Shown here: positions 36,101 to 48,162 of the stretch, piece after piece
How positions within the stretch are numbered: the stretch's first letter is position 1
Layout: each line of letters begins with the position of its first letter
NCBI GenBank assembly: GCA_002110485.1
Contig: MOWL01000071.1
Coordinates: 434,001-498,000 of the forward strand
Length of the DNA: 64,000 nt
Direction: 5' to 3'
Source of the DNA: Emergomyces orientalis
Taxonomy: Eukaryota; Ascomycota; Eurotiomycetes; Onygenales; Ajellomycetaceae
Notes under the pieces: generated by a model
The model's input: only the letters and a program-made list of their open reading frames with translations
Database searches by the model: none
What the model was told of the DNA's origin: nothing
Program-made: the position numbers and the translations under genes

Positions 36101-36881
36101 CCATGGTTGACAGCTGCACTGCACGTTGTTCCGTCCATTTCCAAGATATTTGTTGTTTTCTGTGCCTGACACTGACACGGATATCCAGGCTGAGACAACT
36201 TGTTCCCGTCCAATCACGGCGGTCAAATATGAACATTACCACCAGGTAGGTGCCATTTTGTGGCCCGATTTATCTGGTTTTCTTTTTGAACATTTCTCAA
36301 TGGCCATAAGATACGAAGCAATTGGAAATAGTTAATACTGAAAATATGAACATTCAGAGCTATCTAATGATAGAATGGTTTAGTTATTTTCTTTAAATTT
36401 GAGATGGGTATTTTGATTTTCTAGTTCAAATGAGATTTTGATCATAAAAACCCTTTTTTGGATTATATTAGTTAATACGAACTAAACAATTATTATATCA
36501 CTGGGTAACCCTTGAGTGTCATGTATCTTGATCCTATTTTATGGTTATTGAGAAATGTTGAAGAATGTAGGGCAATCGAGGACTAGTAAGCGAGACTGAC
36601 CTTGAAAACCCAGCCTGATCTGATCTGGGGCTGTGAGGGAGGCGAACCAGGCTAACGAGGCTAACGGGGGGGGGGGTGGTGGCTGCTTGTGGCTCTCTTC
36701 TTGGTATTTTTAGGTATTATTTAGGTATTAATGGATTCCAACTAGCACTAACTCTGTCTTTAAAGCAGTTTATTAGTTCTAACTCGCTGTTCAAGTTGTT
36801 CTAGTGTGCGTGTCTTAGTCAGTGGCTGGGCCTTTCCCTCCTGCCTCCTGTGTCCTACGTCGTGCCAGTTTTTTCATCGCT

Positions 36882-36910
36882 GACATGAACATGACATGAA
36901 CATGACATGA
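36882..36910. repeat. Minisatellite, 11-bp unit
   Basis: About 2.6 copies of GACATGAACAT in the upstream region of the 856-residue gene. Confidence 0.85.
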
Positions 36911-37340
36911 CAGCCTTCCTCTCCTTCTTCTCCATCTTCTCCATCTTCTGTCTTCAACCTCACTTCAAAACTTCTTCATCACCACCATCCACTATACTCG
37001 CCCATCACCACCTAACCGTTTCATATCCAGTCGTGCTCTCCCAATAATGGTGTTTTTTTTGAACCCTTCCTCAATCTTATCCTCGAATTTATAACCTCCC
37101 TCCAAATACCTACCATCTATCTCTCGCTACAACAACTCACCTCATCTATGTACTCTCTATGGAAATACCGTCGCGGTCGTCGCCATCCCTCCTTCTGACC
37201 TCGCCGATCTGGCATAGCTGGTCCTAGCCAGGCCCAGGCACAGGGTTAACCGTATTACTTTTGTTTCCAATTTTTTCTTTATTCTTTATTTTTTGGTCGC
37301 TGTGCGCTGTGTTTTTCCTCGTTGAAAAATAACACTCGCC

Positions 37341-39911
37341 ATGGCCATATGGCCCTTTGGTCGCCGCAGGAAACGGCCCCGAAAGGCCGCGGACGACGAG
37401 ACTTTTTCAGGCCCTGCCACTGGTGATCATCCTCTGGTACACTCTCGCGGCTTTCATCAACCTAATATCCAATCCCATTCCCATGGTTCCATCTCGGGTT
37501 CGGGAAAAGCTACCAGGAGAGACAGTAAACGGAGGAAACGAAATAACATCCTCCCTACAACAAACGATATACACGAGAACGATACTGTCCGTCTAACTAA
37601 TTTACCCCCCGGCGCCCTGTCCATTGCCTCCGCCCGTTTTCATCGTCAACCCGCTTCGGTCGATACTGCTCTCTCGAGGAATTTTGCCGCATCAACATCC
37701 TATTATTATCCCGATGCAGGAACCGTTTCGCAGACAAGTCTTGGACACCACCCCACACTGCACGCTCGCCGGAGCAGTACCGAACCTGGCGTCTTTAGAC
37801 GGAAATCCTCGAAACGCAGACGTAATGATTACGCGAGAGAACTAGAAATCAAAAATATGAGCAGCCATGTAACTGTCCTCAGACGACCTTCTACAGTGTC
37901 CCCTCCCCCGCAGTGGTGGGAGTCCAACAACAGACGAGGGACGAGGAATATAAAGACTGCCCATGGGGCCGTATCGTCCCAAATATCTCTGCCCGCTGAT
38001 TCAGGCCGAAGCTCCCCTTTCGACATGGAACCTTGTGCATACAAAGTCAGCACTTTCGCTGCCCTGACTCCCCGACCAATCCTGAGGTATGCAGAACCGC
38101 CGCGGTATGGATTGGAGACGAGAGATCATTCTCGTGCGTCCATGAGTAAAGAAAGGAGACAAGTTATTCCCGCAGAGGAACTTACTCGCATATCCCGCAT
38201 CCATGACCTAGCGGATGATATGGATGCCGGCGCTTTGAGAGAACTGATGGAAAGAGATCGACGGCGGAAAGAAATGAAGCGGATAGCTGACCAACAGAAG
38301 CTGCAGAGAAAATTACAAAGAAGAGCAGACCTCCAGCGTGAACAAGAACGACGGAATCCTCCAGTTCCCTCGCAACTTGTGACGTCGGGAGATGGAGTCG
38401 TCGACCCTCCTCCTAGATCTGTGCCTGGTTCTGCCGAAAGGATTGCTGTGACTATTCCGGACCGTATATCTGCAGATACCTTGGAGGCCGCCGCTTCTTC
38501 TGGATCATGGCTACGGGACCCATCCAAGGAAAGCCTACACTATATAGCCTCTAGCCCAAAAGACCAACCGCTGCCAAGAGTCAATAGCGGTTCTCCTGCG
38601 AGCGGGTCACCACGCGGACGCTCAAGTAACATCAGCCACGATATTAGTATGTCTGGTATGAGTGGACAGCATTCCATTGAGCGGATTCATGGGGGTAAGA
38701 ACACGGGCAACGCTGGCACTTCCGAAGCCCCAGAAAATGCGCGAGGGCTGACAACAGATATGGCTCGAAATTTTGAACTCGGGATGCGTCATTCTGACAA
38801 TGCTGGAAAGCTTTCCACTTCGTGGACTGCGTTCTTCCGACACGGTGGCTCCCGATTCCGACGACAAAATGAGGAGCGGACGAAGACACCGTCAGAGTTT
38901 TCAATTCCATCTAGAGAATCTTTTCAAAGAATCAACCAACAACAACCAGCACCAGCGCAACCCATTCCAGTTCCGGAACGAAGCTACATGCGTCCTGGAA
39001 TCCTTCCTCGATCCCAATCTATATTTAAGGAACATTTTACCGACTCCATCAATGAATTCCCACTGCCACCTTGGCGTGATTTCCAATCGTCAAGCGACCC
39101 TCACGTTTCTTCCCCACCTGCCAGATCATCACCCGCAGTTGGTGCCACAGGTCGTACCGCGGCTGCTGTCGCAAATAATGAGCAATACAGCATGAATAGG
39201 GGCTCTGCTGATGTTACACCTGAACAGCGTGACTATAGCCGTTCATCTGGCGCTGGCAGCCCAGAGACAAATGCCGAGAGCATTATACTAGCCCACTCAC
39301 TCGCTTCCATAGACTCTGAGGGCTCATGGCTCTCCGGGAGACCTTCGCGACACTTCTCCTACCCACCTAAAAATTCGAGCAGTGCGAATTCCACAAAGGA
39401 CAGACTGGATGAGTATGCGGAATACAAATACAGGGATGATACAGACAATCACGATCGTAGTCGTCAGCTGACTGTTGATGACCACGACCCTGACCATTCC
39501 CTTCAACCACATTTACCATTAGAGGAAGACAACGACGGAGAAGAAAACGAAACCTTCCACGCCAGCGTCGGAAAACGCGCCCTCCTCGTCCGCCCAGACC
39601 GCCGCCCATTTTCCAACAATGCCAACATCATCATCGACGACGAGGATGATGACCACCACCATCACCACCACCTTCACATGGAAACAGGAGGAGGTCGAAC
39701 AGACGTCGACGCCGATTCTCCCAGCCCAGTTAGCCCGCTCGAAGCCGATTCGGAGCTCCGCCGCGCCACGAGCGTGGATCTGGGTAAACAGCATGTGCGC
39801 CATATTAGTGCGGGGAGCGCAAGACTTTTAGAGATTTCGCGGCGGGCGTCGGAAGCGAGGAGGCTGAGCGTTGATTCGGCGGGGAGTGGTGCGTTGCCGA
39901 AGCATGCGTAG
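37341..39911 (+). CDS. Large basic, disordered fungal protein of unknown function
   Basis: An uninterrupted 856-codon frame starting in good context (CGCCATGG). The N terminus, MAIWPFGRRRKRPRKAADDE, is strongly basic with an aromatic start. A second basic cluster (RRDSKRRKRN) follows, then Ser/Pro/Arg-rich low-complexity sequence. One likely coiled coil at about residues 275-345 contains EELTRISRIHDLADDMDAGA and RRRKEMKRIADQQKLQRKLQ. The C-terminal region has an Asp/His run (DDDHHHHHHL) and ends LRRATSVDLGKQHVRHISAG then RRASEARRLSVDSA, which looks like phosphorylation-rich sequence. I recognise the opening as recurring in Eurotiomycete proteins but know no function. A nuclear or cortical role is only a guess from the basic clusters. 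Confidence 0.8.
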   Translation: MAIWPFGRRRKRPRKAADDETFSGPATGDHPLVHSRGFHQPNIQSHSHGSISGSGKATRRDSKRRKRNNILPTTNDIHENDTVRLTNLPPGALSIASARFHRQPASVDTALSRNFAASTSYYYPDAGTVSQTSLGHHPTLHARRSSTEPGVFRRKSSKRRRNDYARELEIKNMSSHVTVLRRPSTVSPPPQWWESNNRRGTRNIKTAHGAVSSQISLPADSGRSSPFDMEPCAYKVSTFAALTPRPILRYAEPPRYGLETRDHSRASMSKERRQVIPAEELTRISRIHDLADDMDAGALRELMERDRRRKEMKRIADQQKLQRKLQRRADLQREQERRNPPVPSQLVTSGDGVVDPPPRSVPGSAERIAVTIPDRISADTLEAAASSGSWLRDPSKESLHYIASSPKDQPLPRVNSGSPASGSPRGRSSNISHDISMSGMSGQHSIERIHGGKNTGNAGTSEAPENARGLTTDMARNFELGMRHSDNAGKLSTSWTAFFRHGGSRFRRQNEERTKTPSEFSIPSRESFQRINQQQPAPAQPIPVPERSYMRPGILPRSQSIFKEHFTDSINEFPLPPWRDFQSSSDPHVSSPPARSSPAVGATGRTAAAVANNEQYSMNRGSADVTPEQRDYSRSSGAGSPETNAESIILAHSLASIDSEGSWLSGRPSRHFSYPPKNSSSANSTKDRLDEYAEYKYRDDTDNHDRSRQLTVDDHDPDHSLQPHLPLEEDNDGEENETFHASVGKRALLVRPDRRPFSNNANIIIDDEDDDHHHHHHLHMETGGGRTDVDADSPSPVSPLEADSELRRATSVDLGKQHVRHISAGSARLLEISRRASEARRLSVDSAGSGALPKHA

Positions 39912-40166
39912 ACGGCTATGTATGGTAAGGGGGTAGGCGTGAAAGAGGAGGAGATGGTGATGATTAGGATGGAGAAACCGAGACGGAAGCACAGAGCATC
40001 GTGGATGGATGATGACGAGGGGGATGAAGTGAAGAAAGAAGAAAGGTTTTTCTCGAACTGGATTATCAGGCAAGCCCGCCCACACTCTTTAGGTTTTGTT
40101 CTATCTTTATTTCTTTTTTCCTTTAACGCAGCCTGCGCTTCACAGGGAATCAACAACAACAACAAC

Positions 40167-40199
<33 letters not shown>

Positions 40200-41730
40200 G
40201 GGTTAAAAAATTACAGGGGAAGAGCTGAAAAAAACACGAAACACACAGAAGAAAAAATAACAAAAATAAGAAGAAAAATTAAAAATAAAAAAACAGAAAA
40301 GAAAAGAAAATCCCTGTCAACAAAAAAAAAAAAAAATTTCAAATTGTCACAATGCCAAATCTAGATGGCAGTGACATACCACACTCATTATTTCATTTTA
40401 CGTTGTTGACTCGACTTCCCTCCCCTTTTTCTGCTATTTCCCTTGTCATTTATTGCCTTTATGTATACTCGGGGCTTTTGCGATGATAATCCGGATTGGA
40501 GATTGAAAAACCTTTCTTCCTGTCATTTGCTTTCTTTTTAGACAATCTTTCCACCATCAGAAACATTTCTCGTGCTCCTCTTACATACATACATATACAA
40601 TTCCGTTCATCATCATTTTGTACCCACCTCTTTTTCTCATTCTTGCTCTCTCTTAAGTTTTGCATGCTAGGCTAGATCATCAGCCATTATTTTAAATTTT
40701 TTATTGAGATTTTTTCTGCTTTACATGTTATTATTATTCCCCATTACATCTGTTCTTTGTTTTTGTAGGCCTTTTTTAGCCTTTTTTCGGTTGTGAAATA
40801 TGGAAATCAAATGAATTTAGGGGGGTGGTTGGTGGAGGGGGGAGAAATTCGCGGAAGGCAGGCGAAATTGGGACAGGATATTTTGGAAAGAAAATTGCAA
40901 GTTTGGAAATGGGAATGGGAAGGGCAAGGAATTTGATATATTGACCTGACCTATACGTGCCCAAATGAAATTATTTAATGGTATTTATGATATGGGAGCA
41001 TACTCGAGTTTCGTAGAGGAAAGAAAAATGAAGCCATACAGGGAATTATCTTCAATTGAGGGTTTTCTAATGTTTTTTCTATTTCATCACTTGTTGTCAT
41101 AAAACCATGTTATATCTCAATTTATAATATTCCGTTTCTAGTCTTTTCTCTGAAGACTCGCTCAATCGGCCTTTTCAAAGTTGTGTCTGTTTGTACACTC
41201 CTCCGTACAGTATCTCCGATGGTTCCCCGCGGTATTCTTTACCGCCAAAAGAGACCTAGGCGTAATATTCCTTGTTTCCCGCCAAATGATCAGCGCCTGT
41301 CGGGCGGTCAATCTCTGATTTCAAATCTGCCCCAGTCTGAAACAAAGTCTGATAAAATCCTAACAAACGACGACAACCAGAAAAATAAAACTTGCATGTA
41401 ACTACTGTACCACCAACCCTCCCCCATTCAGAATCAGTCCAGGATTTTCAAAACATTTTGCCAGCCCAGCCAATTGCCCTACCGAGGTACGACTGCTCTC
41501 CCGCGCGACCCCTTGCGTCTGTGTCCCCGTTCCTTCAACACCGTACAGGAAGTGAAAAAATCGATTTGGAATCATCCAGCCACTAAGGTGTCATTCTCGG
41601 AAATAATTGGCAAAAAATAAATAATAAAAAAATACAAAATACAAAGTACAAAATACAAAGTACAAACATTATTAAGACACATTTGGAAATAATATAAAAA
41701 AAAAACTAAAAAAATATAAATTACCAAGCC
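39912..41730. other. Intergenic with long A run
   Basis: Holds an uninterrupted A run of about 30 bases at 40168-40198 and A-rich sequence to 40340. A-rich tracts near 41620-41720 precede the thioredoxin start. No convincing gene. Confidence 0.55.
40168..40198. repeat. Long poly(A) tract
   Basis: About 30 consecutive A residues some 250 bp after the stop of the 856-residue gene. The downstream DNA stays A-rich. It could be a retroposed tail or simply a slippage-prone homopolymer. Confidence 0.85.
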
Positions 41731-42657
41731 ATGTTCCGGAAGACGTCATCGCAGGCAATCCTGCAGCGAGCGAATAACATAATCCAACATCAACCCCTCC
41801 TCCACCTCTCACTACTACCACTACGACTATATAACTCTCGTCCCGCTTCCACCGTGGCCTCGCTTCGTCCTGTATCCTTGTTGCGTACCTCTACATCTAC
41901 GTCTACATCTATCTCAAGCATTTCCACCGCGATATTATCCACTAGAAGATTCATCAACCCCCCCTCATCCACAACCCCACTTCAAAAGAAATCGTCTGCC
42001 TTGAACAAACGTTCCTTCACCTCCTCCGCCCGCCACAGCTTTAGACCTACCTTAGGCACAATGGTTGTTCATAATCTGCGAGAGTAAGTTTTTGAGAGGA
42101 GAATATATATTTTGCCTTACATTCTTTGTTCTGCTCCGCTCAACCATTTCCATCCACCTCATCATAATTCTCATCACCATCACGATTACCATCATCATCA
42201 CCCAACCAACCAACCAACCAACCCGTCGTTTTCATCCCTCCCTTCCTGCCCCCATCAGCCCCTCCCCCAATCTCACAACCCAGACCCTATCCTGCCAAAA
42301 GAAAGAAAGAAAAACACTAACAAAAACCCACCCAGCCGCTCCGCCTTCGAATCCGCCGTCTCCACCACCACCGCCGCCTCATCCACCGGCCAAAAGACCC
42401 CCCTAATCGTCATAGACTGCTTCGCCACCTGGTGCGGCCCTTGCAAAGCCATCGCGCCCAAGCTCGTCGAGTTCTCCGAAAAATACCCAAACGTCGGCTT
42501 CTATAAAGTCGATGTCGACGAGTGTCCCGACCTCGCGCAGGAGTTGGGCGTGAGGGCGATGCCGACTTTTATCTTCTTTAAGGATGGGCAGAAGGTTGAT
42601 GAGGTGCTTGGTGCTGTGCCGCCAGGGATTGAGGCGATGATTAATAAGCATATGTAA
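41731..42657 (+). CDS. Thioredoxin with N-terminal mitochondrial-type extension
   Basis: Two exons, 41731-42083 and 42336-42657, joined over a 252-bp intron to give 224 residues. The C-terminal 110 residues are a complete thioredoxin fold: PLIVIDCFATWCGPCKAIAP with the CGPC redox centre, FYKVDVDECPDLAQELGVRA, then the cis-Pro motif MPTFIFFKDGQ. The N-terminal 110 residues are Arg/Ser/Thr/Leu-rich and almost free of acidic residues (MFRKTSSQAILQRANN), as in a mitochondrial presequence, with a Ser/Thr repeat of microsatellite origin. A second Met at 42061 (MVVHNLRD) matches the usual start of cytosolic thioredoxin. Alternative starts could therefore make two forms. The enzyme reduces protein disulfides, using thioredoxin reductase. 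Confidence 0.88.
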
Positions 42658-44758
42658 TTTGGGGAGGGATTTTTTATTTTTTTATTTTTTATTTTTTGTT
42701 TTCCCTTGCTGTACTTTTCTTTTATTTTGTGGTTGGAGACTGGAGGGGGGGATGTTGGATATGAAGGAAAGAAAAGAGTTATTCGTATGTTATAACTTCC
42801 TTTTGTGTGTTTAGTTTCCTTTTAAATGTATGTTCCCTACGGTTGGATTGGGGATGTATGAAATTAGACAAAGGGATAAAGAATGAGAAGGAAAAACAAA
42901 AACAGAGGATGGATATGATGGAAAGAAGAGGAGGCCCAAATGTGATATCAATCATAATATACACCTTGTTCCGGAAGGGGTTGTCTAGGCTCTCTTTTTT
43001 GAGAAAAAGAAAGATTGGATTATATCTTATCATCTTCTACGGAGTATATACTCCCTACAATTGTCCATAGCTCTGTTTACATAGAAAGTAATGATCTGTA
43101 TACCATTGTGCATTTTACAACTAGTAGTTATCACCCCCATGTCTACATCTATTGCGTATTTTTAACCTAAAGCCTTCTTCATCAAACCAGTGCATATAAA
43201 AACTACATATCTCTTCAATAAAAAAGCCCAAAGGAAATAACACTGGGCATAAGATAAGCAGAGTCCCAGCCAGAGTCAACAAGCCCTAGGCGGCCTCCTT
43301 CCACAGATTACAGTATTTTCATGCTCATAGCATAGCATTAACACTACGGTTGCTGTTGTGGTTGCTGGAGAAAGTGACTGTTCTGAAGAGAACGGGGGTG
43401 GGGAAGTGATGGCAGTGAAACGTTTTTTTTCTACACTTGTTTGCTTTTTTAATTTTTTATTAAACAATTCACCATCTTTATTGAACAGAAGGTATAAAAG
43501 CAGAGGCTGAGTGGCTGGGGAGGGTTGTACTTTCAGAATTGAAAAAGGAGGAGGAGGAGGTGACTGAAATTATCAGGGTGAAGCAAGGGAGAAAGAATGA
43601 GGTAACCTTCTCTGATCTGTGTTGCACAGTCATAACTATCTATCTCACCGTGCATTACTCATTAGTAAATATTGTGAAGTAGAACAATGATCAAAGTATC
43701 TCCTTAACTATTCCAGGGTACGCAGTTACAGAAAAGAAAAAAAAACAACAGAAAGACTACACAACTACATGCACATTGATACAGCTCACTCACAGATATT
43801 TTTTTCACTTCATTTATTTTTAAAGAGAGAAGATAAAAAGTAAAAGCTTCAAATAAAACAGTTTGAATTGGCCATACCAGCCTACCCAGGTACCTAACAT
43901 ACGTTAAAATGAAAAAAATTAAAAAAGTTGTTGAGAAAACAGTGTAAACTAAGCTAAAACAAACAGAATGGCTTCCCAAATACATGCATGCATTACTCTA
44001 AAAATTATGGAACATATGAAAGGAAAAAGAAATTGGGGATATACCGGGTTGGGTTGGTTTAGCGGCGGCAGTGAGAAGGGGCGGAAGGGGAGGGGAATAG
44101 AAAGACAAATATGCAAAACAAAAAACACATCATAGAGATTTAAAAATCCAGAGCAGCCACATATGACAACAACAACCATAAATATATATATATATATAAA
44201 ACAAAGCCGCCTTCCACGTATCGATATTGGTTTGTATGGTATGATTTGATTGTCTGGGGTTTCGGTGTGCGGAAACTGTTAGGGAAGGTTTTTGATCCAT
44301 CCAGACAATAGAAAGAGACAGAAAATAAGGCAAAAATGTAATAAATAGATACGACGCCAATACGATGATGCGTTGGTTAGCTTTAAAGACAAAGGGCAAG
44401 AACATGGAGAAAGGGAAGGAGGAAAGAAAAGGTTGGGGAAAACGTGGAAGAGTTGTAAAATTTCGTGGGGACCATTATTTGCAGATATGGGGAATGACGA
44501 CCACCCCCAATGGTGATAACTCCGAACCAAGAGTTGAGGCGGGAGAAAGACGACAGACGAAAAGAGACGGGAGAAAGGAAGAAGGGGGGAGAGGAATACA
44601 TTGGATTGCGATACGGGAGGATAGGGAGAGCCGCAGCGATGTCTTAAACAAAATGAATGAGGAATGGGAAATCAGATATCCAGAAATGTAGTTCCATTTA
44701 TCGATGAAGACGCTGGGCGTATGTGAGGGTGTGCGTGTTTATCACCAGCAGGTATGTT
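42658..44758. other. Intergenic, convergent 3' ends
   Basis: Between the thioredoxin and OTU stops. Contains TACGGAGTA at 43038-43046 followed by an inverted TACTCC, a T run near 43424, and a (TA)n tract near 44182-44198. Frames at 44365-44691 are purine-rich artefacts. No gene. Confidence 0.55.
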
Positions 44759-46677
44759 TCATTCGTCTTCCCCCTCTTCCTTGTAGTCGCTGTCACCATC
44801 ATCGTCACCATCACCATCACCATCATCATCGTCGTCGTCGTCATCGTCACCGTCGTCATCATCAGCATCAGCAGTAGCAAATTCATCATCGTTATCATCG
44901 TCATCGTCTTTGGAGTTCGTAGCTTCAGAGCCTTGGCTGGCGCTAGGCGATAAGGTCCTATCACTACGCGCATCCCCATCGCGATCATTATCGTCGTTTT
45001 CAATTGATTTGATCACGGCGCCATTGGTCTGCTTGATGGTGTGTGCTTTCGTGAGTGGTTCCGCGCTCAGAGTGCGTGAGATTGTGCTTGCACGGCTGCG
45101 CGCGCCAGTTCCCAAATACCCACGCTTTGAGTTAACGTCGTTTTCTCGGTTTCTATCATCATCATCATGATTGTTGTTGTTATTAACCTCAATTGCGAAC
45201 ACCTCACCCCGATTCCCGAGAATATCAACCGTGACATCCTCTAGCATACGGCGTTTTCGACATCTGCCACGGGAACGGCGGGTAGCGGGGCGGATGATGC
45301 CGTCTTCTTCGTCCGGGTCGCTGTCGTTTGCGGACCGTTTGCTCGTGACGCTGTGGCGGGAGGAGGAGCGGGAGGACGAACCCAAGTCGATTCCGGAGGA
45401 GGGACTCATTGTTGAGAAAGGTTTGGGATGAGAGACGCTACTGCGAGTAGTAGGTGTGGGAGTTGTAGTTGCGGTAGTAGTAGAAGTAGTAGTTGAAAGT
45501 AGTGACGATGAGAAGGGGGTTGATGACCTAGGTAAGGCACGGTTGTTGTTTTCGACTAGTCTGTTAAGAGCCGCGGTGATGTTGGGACTACACTCTCCAA
45601 TCATGGCTCTGATTGACTCGTCATCGTTTGCTGGAACTCTTTGCCCGAAGATGGTTATCATCCAGTGCATGTCAGCCGGATGAGCGTTGGGATTTTGGGG
45701 CTTTGCAATAATATCAGGTTGAATTTCTTGCTCAATCTTCGGCTCATTGCTCTTGATTTCCCTGAAGATGAGATCGGCCTCCTTGAGCCGTTCCGGAAGG
45801 TTTGGATGTCCAAAATGGGGTCCATTGAGATTCCGTACTGACGAATAGTGTTTAAATGTCTAGCGAAAAATATCAGCAAGCAGGCTACGGCACAACATAA
45901 TATTTGGACTTTGGGAGGTGTTCACATACGTGAAAGGCTAGATGTATAACGTCCCGATTGGGATCCGCCCCAGCAAAGAAGTTTTGGAATCTCTGGACTC
46001 CGTCTTTCGAATACACCAGCACATCCAGGCCATAGACCTGGCAGAAAGCTTGGATTTCGGGCGAGCCTCCCCAAGCATGCTTCTCTTTCATCTCGTTGAG
46101 CATGAGCTTAAATTTAGCCGCTTGCCCCTCTGCAGTAGCAGCTCTGTCTACATTGCTATAAGCGAGACGGGCAGCTTGAGCAGCGCTCCTTCTGGGGGCT
46201 CGACGCTCCCCCCCTACATCTGCAGTGAAATCCTTGAAGTAGTCTGCATTATCCCGCATGTGTTGGACCAGCCGTTCCCGGATCTCAATGTGGTTCTCGA
46301 CGTTTCCGTACAATTGGTCAGAGAGAGAGTAGAAGAGACAATTTCCTAAAAGCAAATATATGTATTGATATCAGCCATCTGCTGTTGGCATACGGATAGG
46401 ACAAAGAAAAATAATAGGAAGAGGAGAAGAAGAAGAAGCAGAAGAAGAACTCACCGTCACCCAGGACGGGCATAGCATACAGCTTAAAGAAATCAAGGCA
46501 TCCCAGTTGGAGGCTGCTCTTGCTGGGTACCCCGGCCATGGCCATCTCTAGATGCATTTTCATGGCACTGTGGTCGTGAGGGCTTGTCCCGTTACCAGCA
46601 GGACTAGAAGAGGGGGATTTTCTTCGCTCCATGATAGGGACAATTCTGGGGTTGGAGGGTGGTGGAAGGTTAGCCAT
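44759..46677 (-). CDS. OTU-domain cysteine protease (deubiquitinase)
   Basis: Three exons on the minus strand: 46677-46455, 46345-45930 and 45859-44759; introns of 109 and 70 bp; 579 residues. The OTU catalytic centre spans the first junction: VLGDGNCLFYSLSDQLYG, with the Asp and Cys of the D-G-N-C motif. The catalytic His lies at the second junction in KHYSSVRN after HLAFH. In between, IEIRERLVQHMRDNADYF, WGGSPEIQAFCQVYGLDVLV and GVQRFQNFF match OTUD3/OTU6-like enzymes. The remaining 330 residues are disordered: a UBA-like stretch (NDDESIRAMIGE, ITAALNRLVENNNRAL) then Ser/Thr-rich sequence, ending in a long Asp-rich tail made of GAT/GAC repeats. The protein removes ubiquitin from substrates; targets are unknown. 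Confidence 0.92.
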
Positions 46678-48162
46678 GGTTGCAAAGGAACGGTTCTTAG
46701 GGACTTCATCTGGGAATGGTATTGTCTTCGAGCTTCCGTAATTTTTTATTTCTTTTTCGCTGGGAGCGGGGGAGAGAAGAGTGAAAGGTTGGAAATATCA
46801 CGAAAAAAAAAAGAAGAAAGAGGTGAATATTTCTAAATCGAATAAAGAATCAAATGTGGCTGGGTGAGAGGTAGGTAGGTAGGTAGGTAGGAGGAATTAT
46901 AAGAAGATAATAAGTGAATATGTTGTTTGTATGTGGGTAGTGGTGGTGGTGGTGGTGGTTGGGGATGTGTATAGAGACACGCGTGAATAAAGATGAAGGA
47001 AGAAGCGTGAATATTAAAGATTACAAGACCAGGGGGGCGAAGGGGATCTAATTGGGAAGCTGCCAAAGCGAAGACCACCGCCTCTCGACACCGCAGGCCA
47101 GGCTGCGGGAGATTCAATGGAGGCAGCAGATGAACAATCAAGCACAGAGAAAAACCCGTCGCCAGCTGGACGCTGAGCTGGCTGATTAGGTATCTAATAT
47201 AAGACGTTGGATGTAGCTGACCCTCGACATCATCAACGATGTAATAATTACCCAATACCACAAGGGCCGAGCCTCCGGGGGGGGGTTAAGCGACTGCCAA
47301 GACATTTGAGTCACGTGAGATTAATAAGCTCAAATTAGGTGATCATGACGTAATTTTAAGGCACAGCGTTAAGGGAAGGAATAGACGATCGCTTCGGATT
47401 CACCTGGATACTCGGCTGCACTTGCTGTATTTTGGGTACCAAAGACCCCCGCCTGATTAGATAAGATCGAATTTCGGCAACAGTTCGGCAATGGATTAGT
47501 AGTTATAGTTTTCGAACAAGCAGAGAGGAGAAACACAACTGGAAGAAAACAGTTGGGGAGAAAAAAGAGCAACGAATAGAGAAGACGGGAAAGATTTCTA
47601 ATGTTATATTTATATGTTCTGCTGTAGTTGCCCAGGTAGTTAGCTGCCTTTCTCTTACGCGTAGCTTTACACTTCTCTGCCCTTTGAGTTTCCTATATGC
47701 GGACCTCCAGGTTTGAAATACCTGTCAGACGGGCTTCACTAGCGAGTATTTAACTCTTTCTCTAGTCCCATAGTATGTACAGACTTACAGAGTACAGAGA
47801 AAGAAAAGAAAAAAAGCTTAACTATTCTTTTGAACTGAGAGCGCTGATTCCACACTCTGGTCTAAAGCAGCCCCCTCCGCCCCCCCCCTCCCCCTTTTCT
47901 CGAATCTGACTGACACACTCGGCGCGCAAGAGCCCCAAGTCGGCGATAACGCGCGATAGACGGCTCTCCGCACTGAAGCTCCGCACCTGAGCTCCGCAAC
48001 AGGATTATATTATTATTTCCATTTTACACCGCTCCCCTCCACAACGTTTTATTTTTCATATAACCTCCATTGGCCTTAAATATCAACTAGATTCAGTATT
48101 TACTATTTACTTAGATTCAGTATTTACTTCGGAATTATTGAACTCTACAGTACAGTATACAA
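46678..48162. other. Intergenic, divergent promoters of OTU and DAAO genes
   Basis: Holds an (AGGT)n tract at about 46870-46891, GGT triplets near 46938-46960 and a C run near 47880-47895. Transcription of both neighbours should start here. No gene-like frame. Confidence 0.55.
46870..46891. repeat. Tetranucleotide (AGGT)n microsatellite
   Basis: Five or more head-to-tail AGGT units upstream of the OTU gene. Confidence 0.9.

Larger units (their letters stand above)
33205..37340. other. Long intergenic region between divergent genes
   Basis: 4.1 kb without a convincing gene. It holds a TACGGAGTA motif at 33833-33841, a T run at about 34703-34724, a three-copy 10-bp tandem repeat at 36071-36100, a G run near 36667, and an 11-bp repeat at 36882-36910. 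The last 430 bp are C/T-rich, fitting a leader for the downstream 856-codon gene. Long upstream regions like this often precede regulated genes, but nothing specific is seen. Confidence 0.5.

Noticed and set aside
44365..44691. 108-codon frame between the thioredoxin and OTU genes
   Set aside because: Purine-rich, Arg/Glu/Gly-dominated and lying in the presumed 3' UTR; no matching start context or domain.
45162..45170. CAT/ATC triplet repeats as a CRISPR-like array
   Set aside because: These are simple codon repeats encoding Asp/Asn runs of the OTU protein; there are no spacers. No CRISPR array exists in the window.
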